From Ceratobasidium sp. AG-K (lineage: Eukaryota > Basidiomycota > Agaricomycetes > Cantharellales > Ceratobasidiaceae), in the NCBI GenBank assembly GCA_037039685.1, contig JAWNGF010000003.1, positions 434,001-498,000 of the forward strand: a DNA stretch of 64,000 bases, in the 5' to 3' direction. The notes beneath the pieces are model-generated. The model was not told the origin of the DNA. It saw only the letters and a program-made list of their open reading frames with translations, and made no database searches. This document shows, piece by piece, positions 37,143 through 50,988 of the stretch. Within the stretch, counting starts at the first letter, position 1. Each line of letters opens with the position of its first letter. The position numbers and the translations under genes are program-made.

Positions 37143-37764
37143 ATGTCCACCGCGTCCTCCAGTGAAAAACCGGTTTGGGCCACTGGCTCTGAGCAAGTCG
37201 AGGTCGAGGTTGTCATTACTGGTGAAAACTACAATGTCGACTTGGACATTGCCAAACGCATGAAGTTGGTTCAGGGTACGCATATACATTCGACCGCGAT
37301 TGACGCGTTCTTACCTCCCTTGCAGAAGGGATCCAACACGAGACTCCTATCCTACTTACCGGATGCAGCGCGCGCGATTTTGAACGCGTGAGTCTTTCAC
37401 TTTTCACAAAAATAATATTAATCCTTTCCAGGCGCTTACATTCTGCGCCAACGACCGCGAAGAGAAAGAGTCTCCCTCTCCAGAACTTGTCCAAATAATC
37501 AAAGAAATGGGTCCGCCTGAAGATTCCACATCCCGCATCACGCGAGGACTCGCAAATTTAATCGTCGATGACAATGATGATGATGATGACGAAGAAGAGG
37601 ACGAGACGTACGAACCGAGCAGCGACTCGGAGGCCAGCGACAGCGGGGAAGAGTACTCGGACACGGACTTGGCCGATGCCGGAACGGAAGCCATTCGGGC
37701 CGAGCGGGCCGAGTTCCGGGAAAAGGAGAAGGAAAAGGAGAAACAGGTGTCGGGTGCAGAGTGA
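37143..37764 (+). CDS. Small protein with acidic and charged C-terminal tail, 3 exons
   Basis: Exons 37143-37275, 37326-37387 and 37432-37764 (phases 1 and 0) give 175 residues. The first 90 residues are beta/alpha-like (VEVEVVITGENYNVDLDIAKRMKLVQ, then GIQHETPILLTGCSARDFERALTF). They vaguely recall a shortened BTB/POZ domain, where a hydrophobic strand pair is followed by a helix with a D/EF.ALL pattern. That assignment is weak. The tail has a long Asp/Glu run (DDNDDDDDEEEDE) and ends in EKEKEKEKQ. The real ATG is at 37143, within ACCATGTCC. Confidence 0.6.
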
Positions 37765-38664
37765 GCATCTTGGCCCAGAGCCGTTGGAGGGACAGGGTAG
37801 ACTCGAGTTGGTCCTAGGAGTGACGCGAGTCCATGTTATCCCACTGTCGATTCTCAGAGCCTCGAATCACGACCCCCAACTGAGCTCAAAGTATATCCCT
37901 AAACCTTGTACGCTGAACAACATGTAAATACCGATAATTCTCACCGGACATTTATCACGATAGCCACCCGACAACAAGCGCTGCTCCACAGAGCGAAAAT
38001 CGCGCACGCACCACCCCGGCCAAAAAGGAATCTCTCATTTCGGTCACCTGGACTTGCTCTCATTGGCCACTAGGTCTCGTTCTCGTCGACGTAGCCCGGT
38101 CACCATGGCTTGTTCACCGAAGTCTAGACCGAGGGCGGGCCCGGGGCGGACGCGCCTCACCTCAGATGCGCCGATTCCCAAACCCGGCCGCGTTTTACAT
38201 TATCCTGAGCGTGCAGCGAATTGAGACCGGTCGTCGACGGCGTTGGTTGATTTACCGGTTCAGTTCAGAAGTCAGCTATTCATGTCGAAGCTTGGTGCAC
38301 TTTTACAAAGCCGGCGCCACTTTGCTCGAAGTTGGGGTCAAGAACGTCCAAATCGAAGATGGGGTCGTTCTCGAACAACCGGGCGCTCATTTACCGAAAG
38401 CCAGCAAGGTCACTCGCACCCAGGAAACCCATTCACACCGCACTCGAAAGAAGGGTTCACATCATAACATAGTACCATTCCGTAAAACAAAAACAAAACA
38501 AAAATCACAACAACAATCATGGTGGATACATCTACACATGCGTGTACAAGAAAATGCTAAAGGAAAAACATACGGGATGCGTGCCGTTCGAATCGAGCGC
38601 GTCTTTCCACTCGGGGTGCGTGCTCAGCATCGAGGTGCGTTTCCCGTCAGACATCAAAAAGTCC
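37765..38664. other. Convergent intergenic region
   Basis: About 900 nt between the 3' ends of two convergent genes. A plus-strand frame at 38166-38738 overlaps the end of the Srf1-like gene and is not family-like. An A/C-rich tract (aaaacaaaaacaaaacaaaa) lies near 38485-38505. Confidence 0.4.
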
Positions 38665-41725
<3,061 letters not shown>

Positions 41726-42830
41726 CGACCAGGGAGGGGTGAGGTAACCTCCCGTAAGGCCTCTTTAACCCCTGCAGCTCGTCACGTGATCGGAATCGGG
41801 CGTTTACCACGCATGAGATATATTCGCCACGGAAGCCGACGATGCGAGCTAGGGTTGCTCTGTAGCGCTTGTTTGGGTTGGTCAGATGTTGGGTTGCGCA
41901 GACCGAGGGTGTTCGAGCCAAGGTTCAGCGGAAACTACCGGCATCGACGTTTGCCAGCGTTGATGCGAGATGACCACGAGATGACCCGATTAACTGCGAT
42001 ATCAATTGCACATCCCCAAGCGTTCCCATCAGACCAAGACCCGACTATGGGTGGAACACTTGTTAGCTATCAGGATCCGCATGTGCTTGCACTTGGCGTA
42101 CGTAGGACAACTCGATCGTCGACCAGCGCACAAAATTCATCGACCGTGATCGAAAAGGGCAAACAACGAGTGCCTAGACGCCACAGATCTGGATCGCACG
42201 ACCGCCAGATTGTCTCACCTCGTGGATAACAGCAGTACGTACGTCTGGGGAAACATGATAAATATAGGAAATGGCGGCCGAGGCAAGGCGCTATAGGGTA
42301 TCACGGTGAGGATCCTGGTCCACATCTAAATGCCAAGATAGAAATTCTCGAACCCCAGGCGACGAAAACGCCAACCCGTCCACACATGTTGTCCTTGTTC
42401 GTAAATTGTCATAATGTACCTGAGAAATAGGGAAAATGAATTAACAAACTGCCAACCACTGTCAGCCGACGACGTGGGGGAAACAAGGTTTCATCCGGAT
42501 CCGAGTCGTCAAGTTGGGAGGCACGCGACCCCCCCCGCGCCAGCGCCAACCTCAATTGGACTCGTACACATATTTTTAACCACTTCTCGTCGACAACATA
42601 GGTCGCGCCGCCGCCAAACAAATATAACCGCCTAAATATTACCTGAAACCACGGCTCCGGGGCTCACTCGCGGCGGTGGCGGCGGGACCGTTTCGCCTCG
42701 AGATATTGGAAATACGAGGGTCCAGTGCATTCAGTTGACCTTCCTGCCAAGCACAACGACCTGCGGGTCTCACGTTTGCTGCCGCCGGTAACTCATGTCT
42801 AAAACTTTGATTTATACAATGGTGTACAAA
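41726..42830. other. Intergenic, no gene recognised
   Basis: About 1.1 kb. A plus-strand frame from about 41962 to 42229 (ending VIEKGKQRVPRRHRSG...) is basic and possibly coding, but lacks splice or family support. The rest shows nothing. Confidence 0.3.
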
Positions 42831-44959
42831 TTACATCTCAGGGCTTGAAGACTCGTTCTCGAGGGGAACGCCAGCGCCCTCCTCATCGCTTAACCTGATT
42901 GCTCCACGACGGTTGCGCACAAGGCCATACGCGCTCTTGGCCATGCCCAGTGCCGATATTATCGCGGCCGCCAGCGCTGCCCAGTGCACAAACTCGCTCG
43001 AGCGCTGGTGTACGAAAATCGCAAACAGTGACCATGTGATTACCATATTGGCCACGAGGTCACCGTCGTCTGAGGACGCATACACTTCGGACGCTCCAAC
43101 CAAAAACAATCTACAGGGTATTAGCACGAGTTTGGGTGGCAAAGGATGTACGCACAATCCTAGATAGACGGACAATTTGGTGAATATACCGGCCGGATGA
43201 TCTTCGGCGGATGCACCAAGTGCTTCGAACCCTGCCACGACGACAAGGACGGTCGTCCATGCGTGCCATAGCGAAATCGGAATATGAATCCAGACTGGGA
43301 AGTTGTCAGCGGATATAACCGGGAACCGATCAACTTACGTCGATCATGGATGTTCTCTGCGGCGTGGTGCTTCTTCAAAATATAGTAAATCTGGGAAATG
43401 AGGGCCCAGTTCAAGGGCACAACGATTAGTGCAGCGACAAAATGTCCCTATAGTCAAAATAAGTCTAGTAAAGCCTGGAGAACTATTCAGCTACTTACCG
43501 CAAGGCTGACGTAGAGGTAAACATAATTTAACACGATGAGGACCGGGAGCCGCCACCCAATCCCCTCAGTAATCGTCTTTCTACCGCTTTCTGTGAACTG
43601 GTACACCATCGACCCCAGCGGAAGAAAACAGATGAGCACCCAGACGCTAAATGCGTACGACGCAGGCGTAAAGTATGTTTGCCTGACTGAGGGGTACGAT
43701 TTTCCCTACAACGATAGATCAGTCAGGTTCAATGTAGTGGTGTACTAGCTTACAACAATAGTGATCAAGATACTCGCCCTACCCAATGCAAATTTCGGGC
43801 ACAGCACCACGTTTGCAACCTATCCTCATCAGCCACATAGTCGACAACATCCATCAACTCACCTGCACTGCTCTCCCCCAATAAGGACCAAGTATAAGCG
43901 CACGTAGACTCTTGAACACTCCAAAAAGCGACAAGACCGCAAATACCAGCGCGGGCCAGCGTACGAAACCGCTCCACCATTGTCGTAGTAAAATGGCAAT
44001 CAACGAAAACGTAATTGTCATGGTTGCCGCGACGTCGCCCCCATCCGACTGGAATGCATACGCTTCTGAAGCTGCTTCCAAGAACAACCTGTCGAAGAAT
44101 TGAGCCTTGAGCTATAGGAGTTGAAGGATTCGTACAGTCCGAGAAAGACAAACACCTTGGTCCACACGCCCGCCGGGGTGTAGTTGCTTGCACCAAACGC
44201 TTCGAACGCTGCTACGACAATAAGTACTGTCGTCGAGCTATGATATAGCGAGAACGGGACGCGAATCCACACTAGCCATTCTGTTAGACCTGACTAACCG
44301 GGAGCAAACAACTCACATTGATCATGAATACTCCGTCCAACTTGATGTGATTTCAACATGTAATAGATGCGGGAAACAACGCTCCAGGTTAGGAGGGCCA
44401 AGATAAATGCTATGGCATATTTTTCTGTTAACTAAACGATATTCGTCTAACCGTACCATACATTCTAGTGTGTTACTCACCCAAACTGTGAGATAAGCCG
44501 CATTCAGAGTTGCAAGCAGTGGCCACCACCAGCCAATCCCGTTGATAATCGACCTCTTGCCGTTGTCCGTGAACTGATATATACTCAATCCCAACGTGAG
44601 CGGACCGATAAGCCACCGGAGGATTAACCAATACGGTGCAGGGGTAAAGTAGGTTTGTCTACCAGTGCTACGCCATTCGTTATTCCAGACATAAGGCTGT
44701 GTTCTGAGCTTTAGCTGCAGAGAAGGGGGTAACTGTGGGTGAACTTGCATTGATAGAGGACATAACGATTGAAGTGAGAAGCCATATCAGTATATTTATA
44801 ATCTACTTTCGTAAGCCACCATAATGCAATCTCAAATGAATGCTGACATACCTTTAACCAGAAACCATCAGTCCAGTCGCTCATTGTGTCAGTAATACAA
44901 CTCGAGGTCGTGGTCGTTGCTCTTGTGAACCAGCTGAGGTCGCGCAGAGGGTTTGTCAT
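42831..44959 (-). CDS. Two-unit (fused) YFTPAP-family multi-pass membrane protein
   Basis: The function of this Agaricomycete membrane-protein family is unknown. A single unit (see 57922-58969) has six exons: a short MSDWTDG exon, a hydrophobic exon, a YFTPAP exon, and three more helix exons. Here two units lie head to tail. Unit 1 covers about 43863-44959 and unit 2 about 42831-43819. The last exon of unit 1 lacks its usual stop and ends ...WGRAVQ at a GTGAGT donor (43857-43862). A 43-nt intron (43820-43862) joins it in phase to the second exon of unit 2 ([13 protein letters not shown]). Unit 2 has no MSDW exon of its own. Unit 2 carries [12 protein letters not shown] and ends ...[17 protein letters not shown]. 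The start could be 44959 or the internal ATG before SDWTDG at about 44884. About 10-14 helices are expected. Confidence 0.72.
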
Positions 44960-46127
44960 CTTCGAGGCGTGGAATTATCAGGGTCCGGCGACACAGCATT
45001 GAGCGGCGGCTTGGCTTGCACCTATTGACCGGGCTCGCAGGCTGATTTCGGTTGTATTGTAATTATTGGTGGTTGAGATTGCTCCGATGCGAGCGAACAT
45101 CCGCATACAGGCGACGTCCAACCAGAATGGGAGTTGGAAATATCGTCGGTGTCCAGTAATGTCTTTCTGGGGGCTCGATCGACTCGAGCCTACTCAGACT
45201 TTAGCATACAACACAAGTATGCAAACTAGAATCCAGAGCGACAGAGTTCGACCTCCATATTGTGGGATAGGTTTATAGGCATTCTTGTGTCAGATTTATA
45301 CGTACCCAAGAGCTATATGCTCTGGACTGGTTTGGTTCAATTTCTCACCTCAATCTCCTGGGAGTATAAAAGCGTATTTCCATGTGTTTTGTATTAATTA
45401 TTATTAGAGTCTGCTGTGGGGGGAACGTGGTACTTGTCATCCATCCCTCATCCCGTGAACCCGAACCTTCGACGTCCCCCCGACTCTAGTGAGGTACGAG
45501 AACACCTCGCAGCAGGATCAAGACGCCGTTAACCATATGACCATTCAGCCCAGTGAGTCTAGATGAAGAGCTGGCCGCTACATAGGAGGAACTGGCGAGG
45601 GGATCGCAGACAGGCCTGCTATGGGGTGGCCTGAAACCGCAGTTCGCTCAGGTAAATTTCAAGTTTACAGTGTCATAAACTCTTGAAAATATCGGGGACC
45701 GTGACCTTAACGTTCGAATGAAATTCGAATATGAGGCTGGCCAAGTGCCAAGAGGTATGTTCACGTCAATATTCTGTTGCAACATCACTGCGGCTGGGAG
45801 TTTTTTAGGACCCTGGATTGATTGAGACCTCTCCGTCTAAATGTGTACATACATGGTAATTGCAAGTTCTCCATCGTCTCAAACCTTCACAATAACCCGA
45901 GGTTCAAGCCATTCTGTATCGAGTTCAAGGCTGGTTAGTGTCCCCAAGTCGGATGGGTTTGTATGGAACTGATATATGTAATACGTCTCCCAAATTCAGG
46001 AATCAGGCTAACAGGATTACTGCCTACGATTTTTCCGATCCACCTCGGGGAGGCTGGGAATCAAACCTGTCCGGGATTGAAAATATATGAACGAGCTAAC
46101 GTAGACTACATTACATTCCCTTACGAC
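44960..46127. other. Spacer between two fused membrane-protein genes
   Basis: About 1.2 kb. No family remnant recognised. It should contain the promoter of the 42.8-45 kb gene. Short plus-strand frames (45066-45278, 45963-46175) are not convincing. Confidence 0.35.
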
Positions 46128-48205
46128 TCAAGGCGCACTCACAAGTGGTACGCTCTCACTCTCTTCATCGGGTAGCCTAATCACTCCACGACGAGCGGGC
46201 ACAACGTCATACACACTCTTGATTACACCCAGGCCCGACACGACTGCAGCCGCAAGTGACGCCCAGTACACAAACTTGCTTGAGCGCTGGTGTACGAAAA
46301 TAGCAAAAAGGGACCACGTAATTGCTACGTTGGCCGCAATATCGCCCTTATCTGGGAACGCATACACTTCTGATGCTGCATCCAAAAACAGCCTTTGAAT
46401 CGTTAGTCTGGTTTGTATGAATAACTGCGATACTCACAGTCCGAGAAAGACAGACGCCTTTGTAAATCCGTTCTCTGGTTGGTGGTGAGACTGTGCGTCT
46501 GCACCAAATGCCTCGAACGATCTAACGACAAGGAGGACAGTTGACCAGCCGTGAAAAAACGAGAACGGGACATGAACGCATACTAGTTGCCTAGTCAGAC
46601 AGGAGGGAACCCGGAGCCTATCAACTCACATTGATCACGGATGTCCTCTGCGACGGGGTGTTTCTTCAAAATGTAGTAAATATAGGAAATGACGCCCCAA
46701 GCTGAGAGTGCAAGGAAAAACCTGGCGATATGATGACCCTGTGGGTACAGTACCATTAGTTAAGCCTCGGAGAGCTATCACGGTACTCGCATAGTAAAGT
46801 AAGAGGGGGACAAAGTTCAATACAATAAGAAGTGGGAACCACCACCCAATCCTATCGACAACCGTCTTTTGACCATTGTCTGCAAACTGGTACGCGACTG
46901 GCCCAAAAAGGAGCAGAAGGATCAGCGGCCAGGCAATAAACACGTATGGTGCAGGGGTAAGGTAGGTTTCCTTTCCTACTTCGTACGGATGGCGTTCGCT
47001 GTAGGGATATTGCTACAACAATACATTAAATCAGCTTGGAACAGGGTTGTGGTGGGAAAGGCGTACGATGCCGAGGAGCACAAAATGTAATAAAGCCAGG
47101 GCAACCCATGCCACCGCATTTGTAATCTACTTTCATCAGTTGTACCACTCGGCAACATGCGTCAACCCACCTGTAACACCTTTGTCCTATTAGTACCAAG
47201 TGCAAATCCCCAAAGGTTCTTGAACAAGCCAAGCAACGACATGGTTGCAAATACCAGTGTTGACCAGTACATAAAGTTGCCCGACTTGTGCTGTTGTACA
47301 AAAATGGCGAATAACGACCATGTAACCGCCAGGTTTGCTGCGACGTCGCCCCCATCCGGTTGGAAGGCATATGCTTCTGACGCCACTTCCAAGAGAAACC
47401 TGTAGAAGCATATATAGTCCTATTCCATGCGAATAATGGTGCGTGATCTTACAATCCAAGGAAGATGAACAACTTGGTGAACACACCCGCTGTATCGATC
47501 TGGGTGTTTACACCAAATGCCTCGAATGCTTCAACGACGAGAAGCACTGTTGTGGAGCCATGGTACAGTGAGAATGGGATGTAGATCCACACTGGGCATT
47601 TTTGTTAGACACAGCTAAGGGGGGGAGGATTCAAATTCACATTGATCGTAAATGCTCCGCTTGACGACGTAACGCATCTTCAATAGGTAGTAGACTCGGG
47701 AGACAACACCCCAGGTAGAGAGTGTCAAGATAAAAGCCATGAAATAGAGTTCTCTGGTCTATAATAACATCAGTATGGCATACAGAGATATGTAGCACTC
47801 ACCCAAACTTGGAGATAGACAATGTTTAAAGCGCCAAGTAGCGGGCACCACCAACCAATCCCATCAATAATTGTCCGCTTTCCGTTGTCTTTGAATTGGT
47901 ATATCATTGTTCCACAGGAGCAAAGAACGATGAGCCACCTGAGGACCGACCAATATGGTGCAGGGGTAAAGTAGGTTTCTACACCACTAAACTTGAAGGG
48001 CCCTTCACCATCCTTAGGCTATGGCTCAAAACGTTAGCTGCGGACGATGAGACAAGGATAGAAGAATTGCCTTCATTTTGGACGTAAGAACCCAATTGAG
48101 GTACCCGATTACTACATTCACGATCTACTTGCGTTGGTCACTGCAACTAAATCTCAGATGAATGTCGATCTACCTTTAACCAGATGCCGTCCCTCCAGTC
48201 ACTCA
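46128..48205 (-). CDS. Second two-unit YFTPAP-family gene, possibly damaged in unit 2
   Basis: This has the same fused arrangement as the gene at 42831. Unit 1 starts with the ATG at 48205 ([11 protein letters not shown]). It carries [31 protein letters not shown] and [20 protein letters not shown], and ends ...RTKVLQ at a GTGGGT donor. A 44-nt intron (47127-47170) links it in phase to [15 protein letters not shown], the second exon of unit 2. Unit 2 has [43 protein letters not shown] and ends ...[21 protein letters not shown]. The junction between the YLTPAP exon and the GHHIARF exon lacks a phase-0 GT donor (tatgcgagtacc), so unit 2 may be frameshifted. A non-canonical site or an assembly error would be the alternative. 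Confidence 0.62.
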
Positions 48206-48543
48206 TTCCGGCACTGGCACAACTCAAAGTTGCAGCTGTTGTTAAACGATGCTGAAGCTTTTCGAAACTCTATCGAGAATAAGTTGTGGTAGTGGGCAGG
48301 GTGATCTTTGAGACAGCCATCAGGGTCTGGCAACACAGCCTCGAACAGCGGTAGCTATGAACTTAATCTTTTGACTCGCAGATCCGGTCCGGCAACGCCG
48401 CAATCGTTAGTGGTCAGGGTTACCCCTATGTAAGAAAACGTCGCTTTTTACCACATTTATCTACGGAAGATAGCTCCGCTGCTACAAGCCAGTCCATTAT
48501 AATTGACTATGAAATACTACAACTCCAGTAAAATAACCAACAT
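48206..48543. other. Spacer between two YFTPAP-family genes
   Basis: 338 nt between the start of one family gene and the stop of the next on the same strand. It is the probable promoter of the 46-48 kb gene. Nothing else is seen. Confidence 0.4.
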
Positions 48544-49631
48544 CTAAGCGCCGGCCATAAGCGGGACAGTCTCCTCATCCTGAGCCCTTGTCCCCCGGAT
48601 ACTAAAATTATATCCATGCACATACAGACACTTGATCACGCTAAGCAGCGACATGACTGCGAATGTAAGTGCTGACCAATGTATGAACCCACTTGAGCGT
48701 TGATTCTCGAAAACGGCAAACAGGGACCATGTAACCGCAAGCGCCGCAGTGAGATCGCCCTCGTTTGACTGGAACGCATACATCTCTGATACTGCTTCTA
48801 GAAATAATCTACCCTGAAATTAGTCTTGCGTCACGCGGGTAATGGTAGGTGCACGTACAGTCCCAGAAATACAAACATCTTGGTAAAACCACCGACCGGT
48901 GTTTGCACGTTTATGCCAAAGGCTTCAAATAGTGTCACAACGAGGAGGACTATTGTCCAGGCATGATACAGTGAAAACAGGTGATGGACCCAAACTGGCC
49001 GTGGTATTGTCAAACTGATCACAAATGGGACCGAACCACTCACCCCGGTCATTAAGACTTCTTCTGACACTAGGTTTGTTCAGAATGTAATAAATATGGG
49101 AGGTAATGCTTGACACCCAGAGAGCAAACACAGATGCTATGATATAGTGTCCTTCTATCTTTAAGAGTGTCAGTCTTGTCCTGCAAGGTGATGTAGTGTT
49201 TACCCAAGCCGTGTTATAAAATATACCTAAAAACGCAAGCAGCGGGAATCGCCAACCAATCGTATCGATGACTATTCTCTTGCCCTCATCCGTAAATTGA
49301 TATATGTTGTACCCAAGCAGGAGCGCATGGACAAGCACTGAGATACCAGAAGCATGCGGCGCGGGGGTAAAGTAGGTCGGTCTACCCAGCTGGTGCCAGC
49401 GGACGGCACCAGTCTCGGGCTACATCTTTGGACATAAGTTGCGAATGAAAAGAAATAGCCGAAGACTCACATCAAATACGGTCAAAGTACTCGAGCCGAG
49501 GAGCGAAGAGAACATGACCACGTTCACAATCTAATCTCATGAGCCACCGCAGCAGAATCACATGAAGGTCGTCAACCTACTCTGAGCCAAAAACCGTCTG
49601 TCCAGTCACTGTACGTCCAGTTACTCATCAT
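48544..49631 (-). CDS. Single-unit YFTPAP-family membrane protein, 6 exons
   Basis: One complete unit with the family exon layout: a short first exon ([17 protein letters not shown]), a hydrophobic exon ([13 protein letters not shown]), then [42 protein letters not shown]. These are followed by [52 protein letters not shown] and a last exon ending ...[13 protein letters not shown]. Seven or so hydrophobic segments are spread over about 265 residues. Phases are the same as in the paralogue at 57922. The donor after the YFTPAP exon is GTAAAC, slightly weak. Two ATG codons are adjacent at 49626-49631. Confidence 0.8.
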
Positions 49632-50988
49632 CCCAGTGGAAGTAAACAAGTTTGTGGTCGTCACCAAATCAGAAGGACCAAAAGGCGGCCGGTTGCCGGG
49701 CTATGTCTTTGAAGCTTCTCGGTTCACTCTAGATCTCCATCAAGGCCGAGTGGATTGCCCTCGTGTCATTGGAGATATCAGGGTCTCACGACCAAACAAC
49801 TCACGACCTGCCACTGGCCGCTCTCGAGCTGGTTTAGCCACTTGTTGAGTCGTAAGATAACGCACCACCTTTTGGGTGTCCATTTAGGTTGGACTCAACC
49901 TAATTGAGAATAGGGTCTTAAACTTTTGTTAGAATAGGGTGAGTTGTTGGAAATATATTCATCGATGAGGATGTTACATCGTCCCTATGCCATCGGTGGG
50001 TACCTAGGACTCTTCTATGATGGCGCGTACTCCTTGTCATCCAACACGCTCGTCCTACCAAGAAGAAACGGGTGAATGAACCACTAGATGATAAAACCAT
50101 ACCATGTAGAGTTATACCAGGTTACAGCAAAGAAAGCAAGCGGACCATTTTAATGTCAGTTTGTGCCTAATAGAACTAGTTGGGGCAACACAACGAGAGC
50201 GGATGGCCTACATTTACGATAGCCAAAAATTTCGAGAGGAGCGGGGGTAGGCTCCCACGCTCACAAGCTACTCTTGCCAGCTACCGAGCCAAAAGCTCCT
50301 ATAGAATATTAACCAATCTTGAGACAAAACATACCTGCCCAGTCACCTCTGTCCAGTCACCCATCCCGCCGATCATAGAGCGTGAGATCGTGCTCATCGT
50401 GAGGCGGCAAGAGCCGAGGATAGCTTGCTTGAAACAAGGGCTTCTGGGCGTCACTTGTGAATACGAACACTTACCGGGGCTCGGCGGCCGGAGACCAGCT
50501 GCTCTCGGTCCACTCCCTCATCGAGTCAATAGCATAATGCAGGGGCGTGGTCGCTGCCGGACAGCAAGGGCCAAGGGTAGCCACTTCTCTGGAACCAAGG
50601 CCTCTGGCGGGACGATGGCCCTCCAGAAAGATTGCATTTACCCACATGCTGAGAGCACAACCATGCACTTGGTCGCTCTATATCAATTACCGTGGGAGAG
50701 TCGTGGCTCGTAGGAAGCGTGGCTATGCTTCTAAAACGGATCCGCAGTGATCTGTGCTCCAATCCTGCAACGTGCGTTGTGATTCGTCGACTCATCGACC
50801 CATCAATATCCCATATTCGTCCTCGTGTACAGCGATAACAAACACAGGAACGACTTGACCCTGACAACCACCGGACCATCCGTGTTGTTAAACACGGTGA
50901 GCGACTTCGTTGCTGGCCTGTGAATATGTTCCTAGTGGACCAATAACACCCTAGTTTGATCGAGACGATTGTAATTCCGCGAGTCAGA
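49632..50988. other. Intergenic with a lone family exon relic and the 5' side of the kinase gene
   Basis: About 1.36 kb. A solitary first exon of the YFTPAP family is listed separately. The right part (to 50988) should include the promoter and 5' UTR of the plus-strand kinase. No other gene is recognised. Confidence 0.35.
50335..50364 (-). pseudogene. Orphan first exon of a YFTPAP-family gene
   Basis: On the minus strand, an ATG at 50364 opens MGDWTEVTGQ, followed by a GTATGT donor. This is the start exon seen in the four family genes (MGDWKDG, MSDWTDG). None of the following five exons is recognisable between here and 49632, so this is a decay remnant of another tandem copy. Confidence 0.5.
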
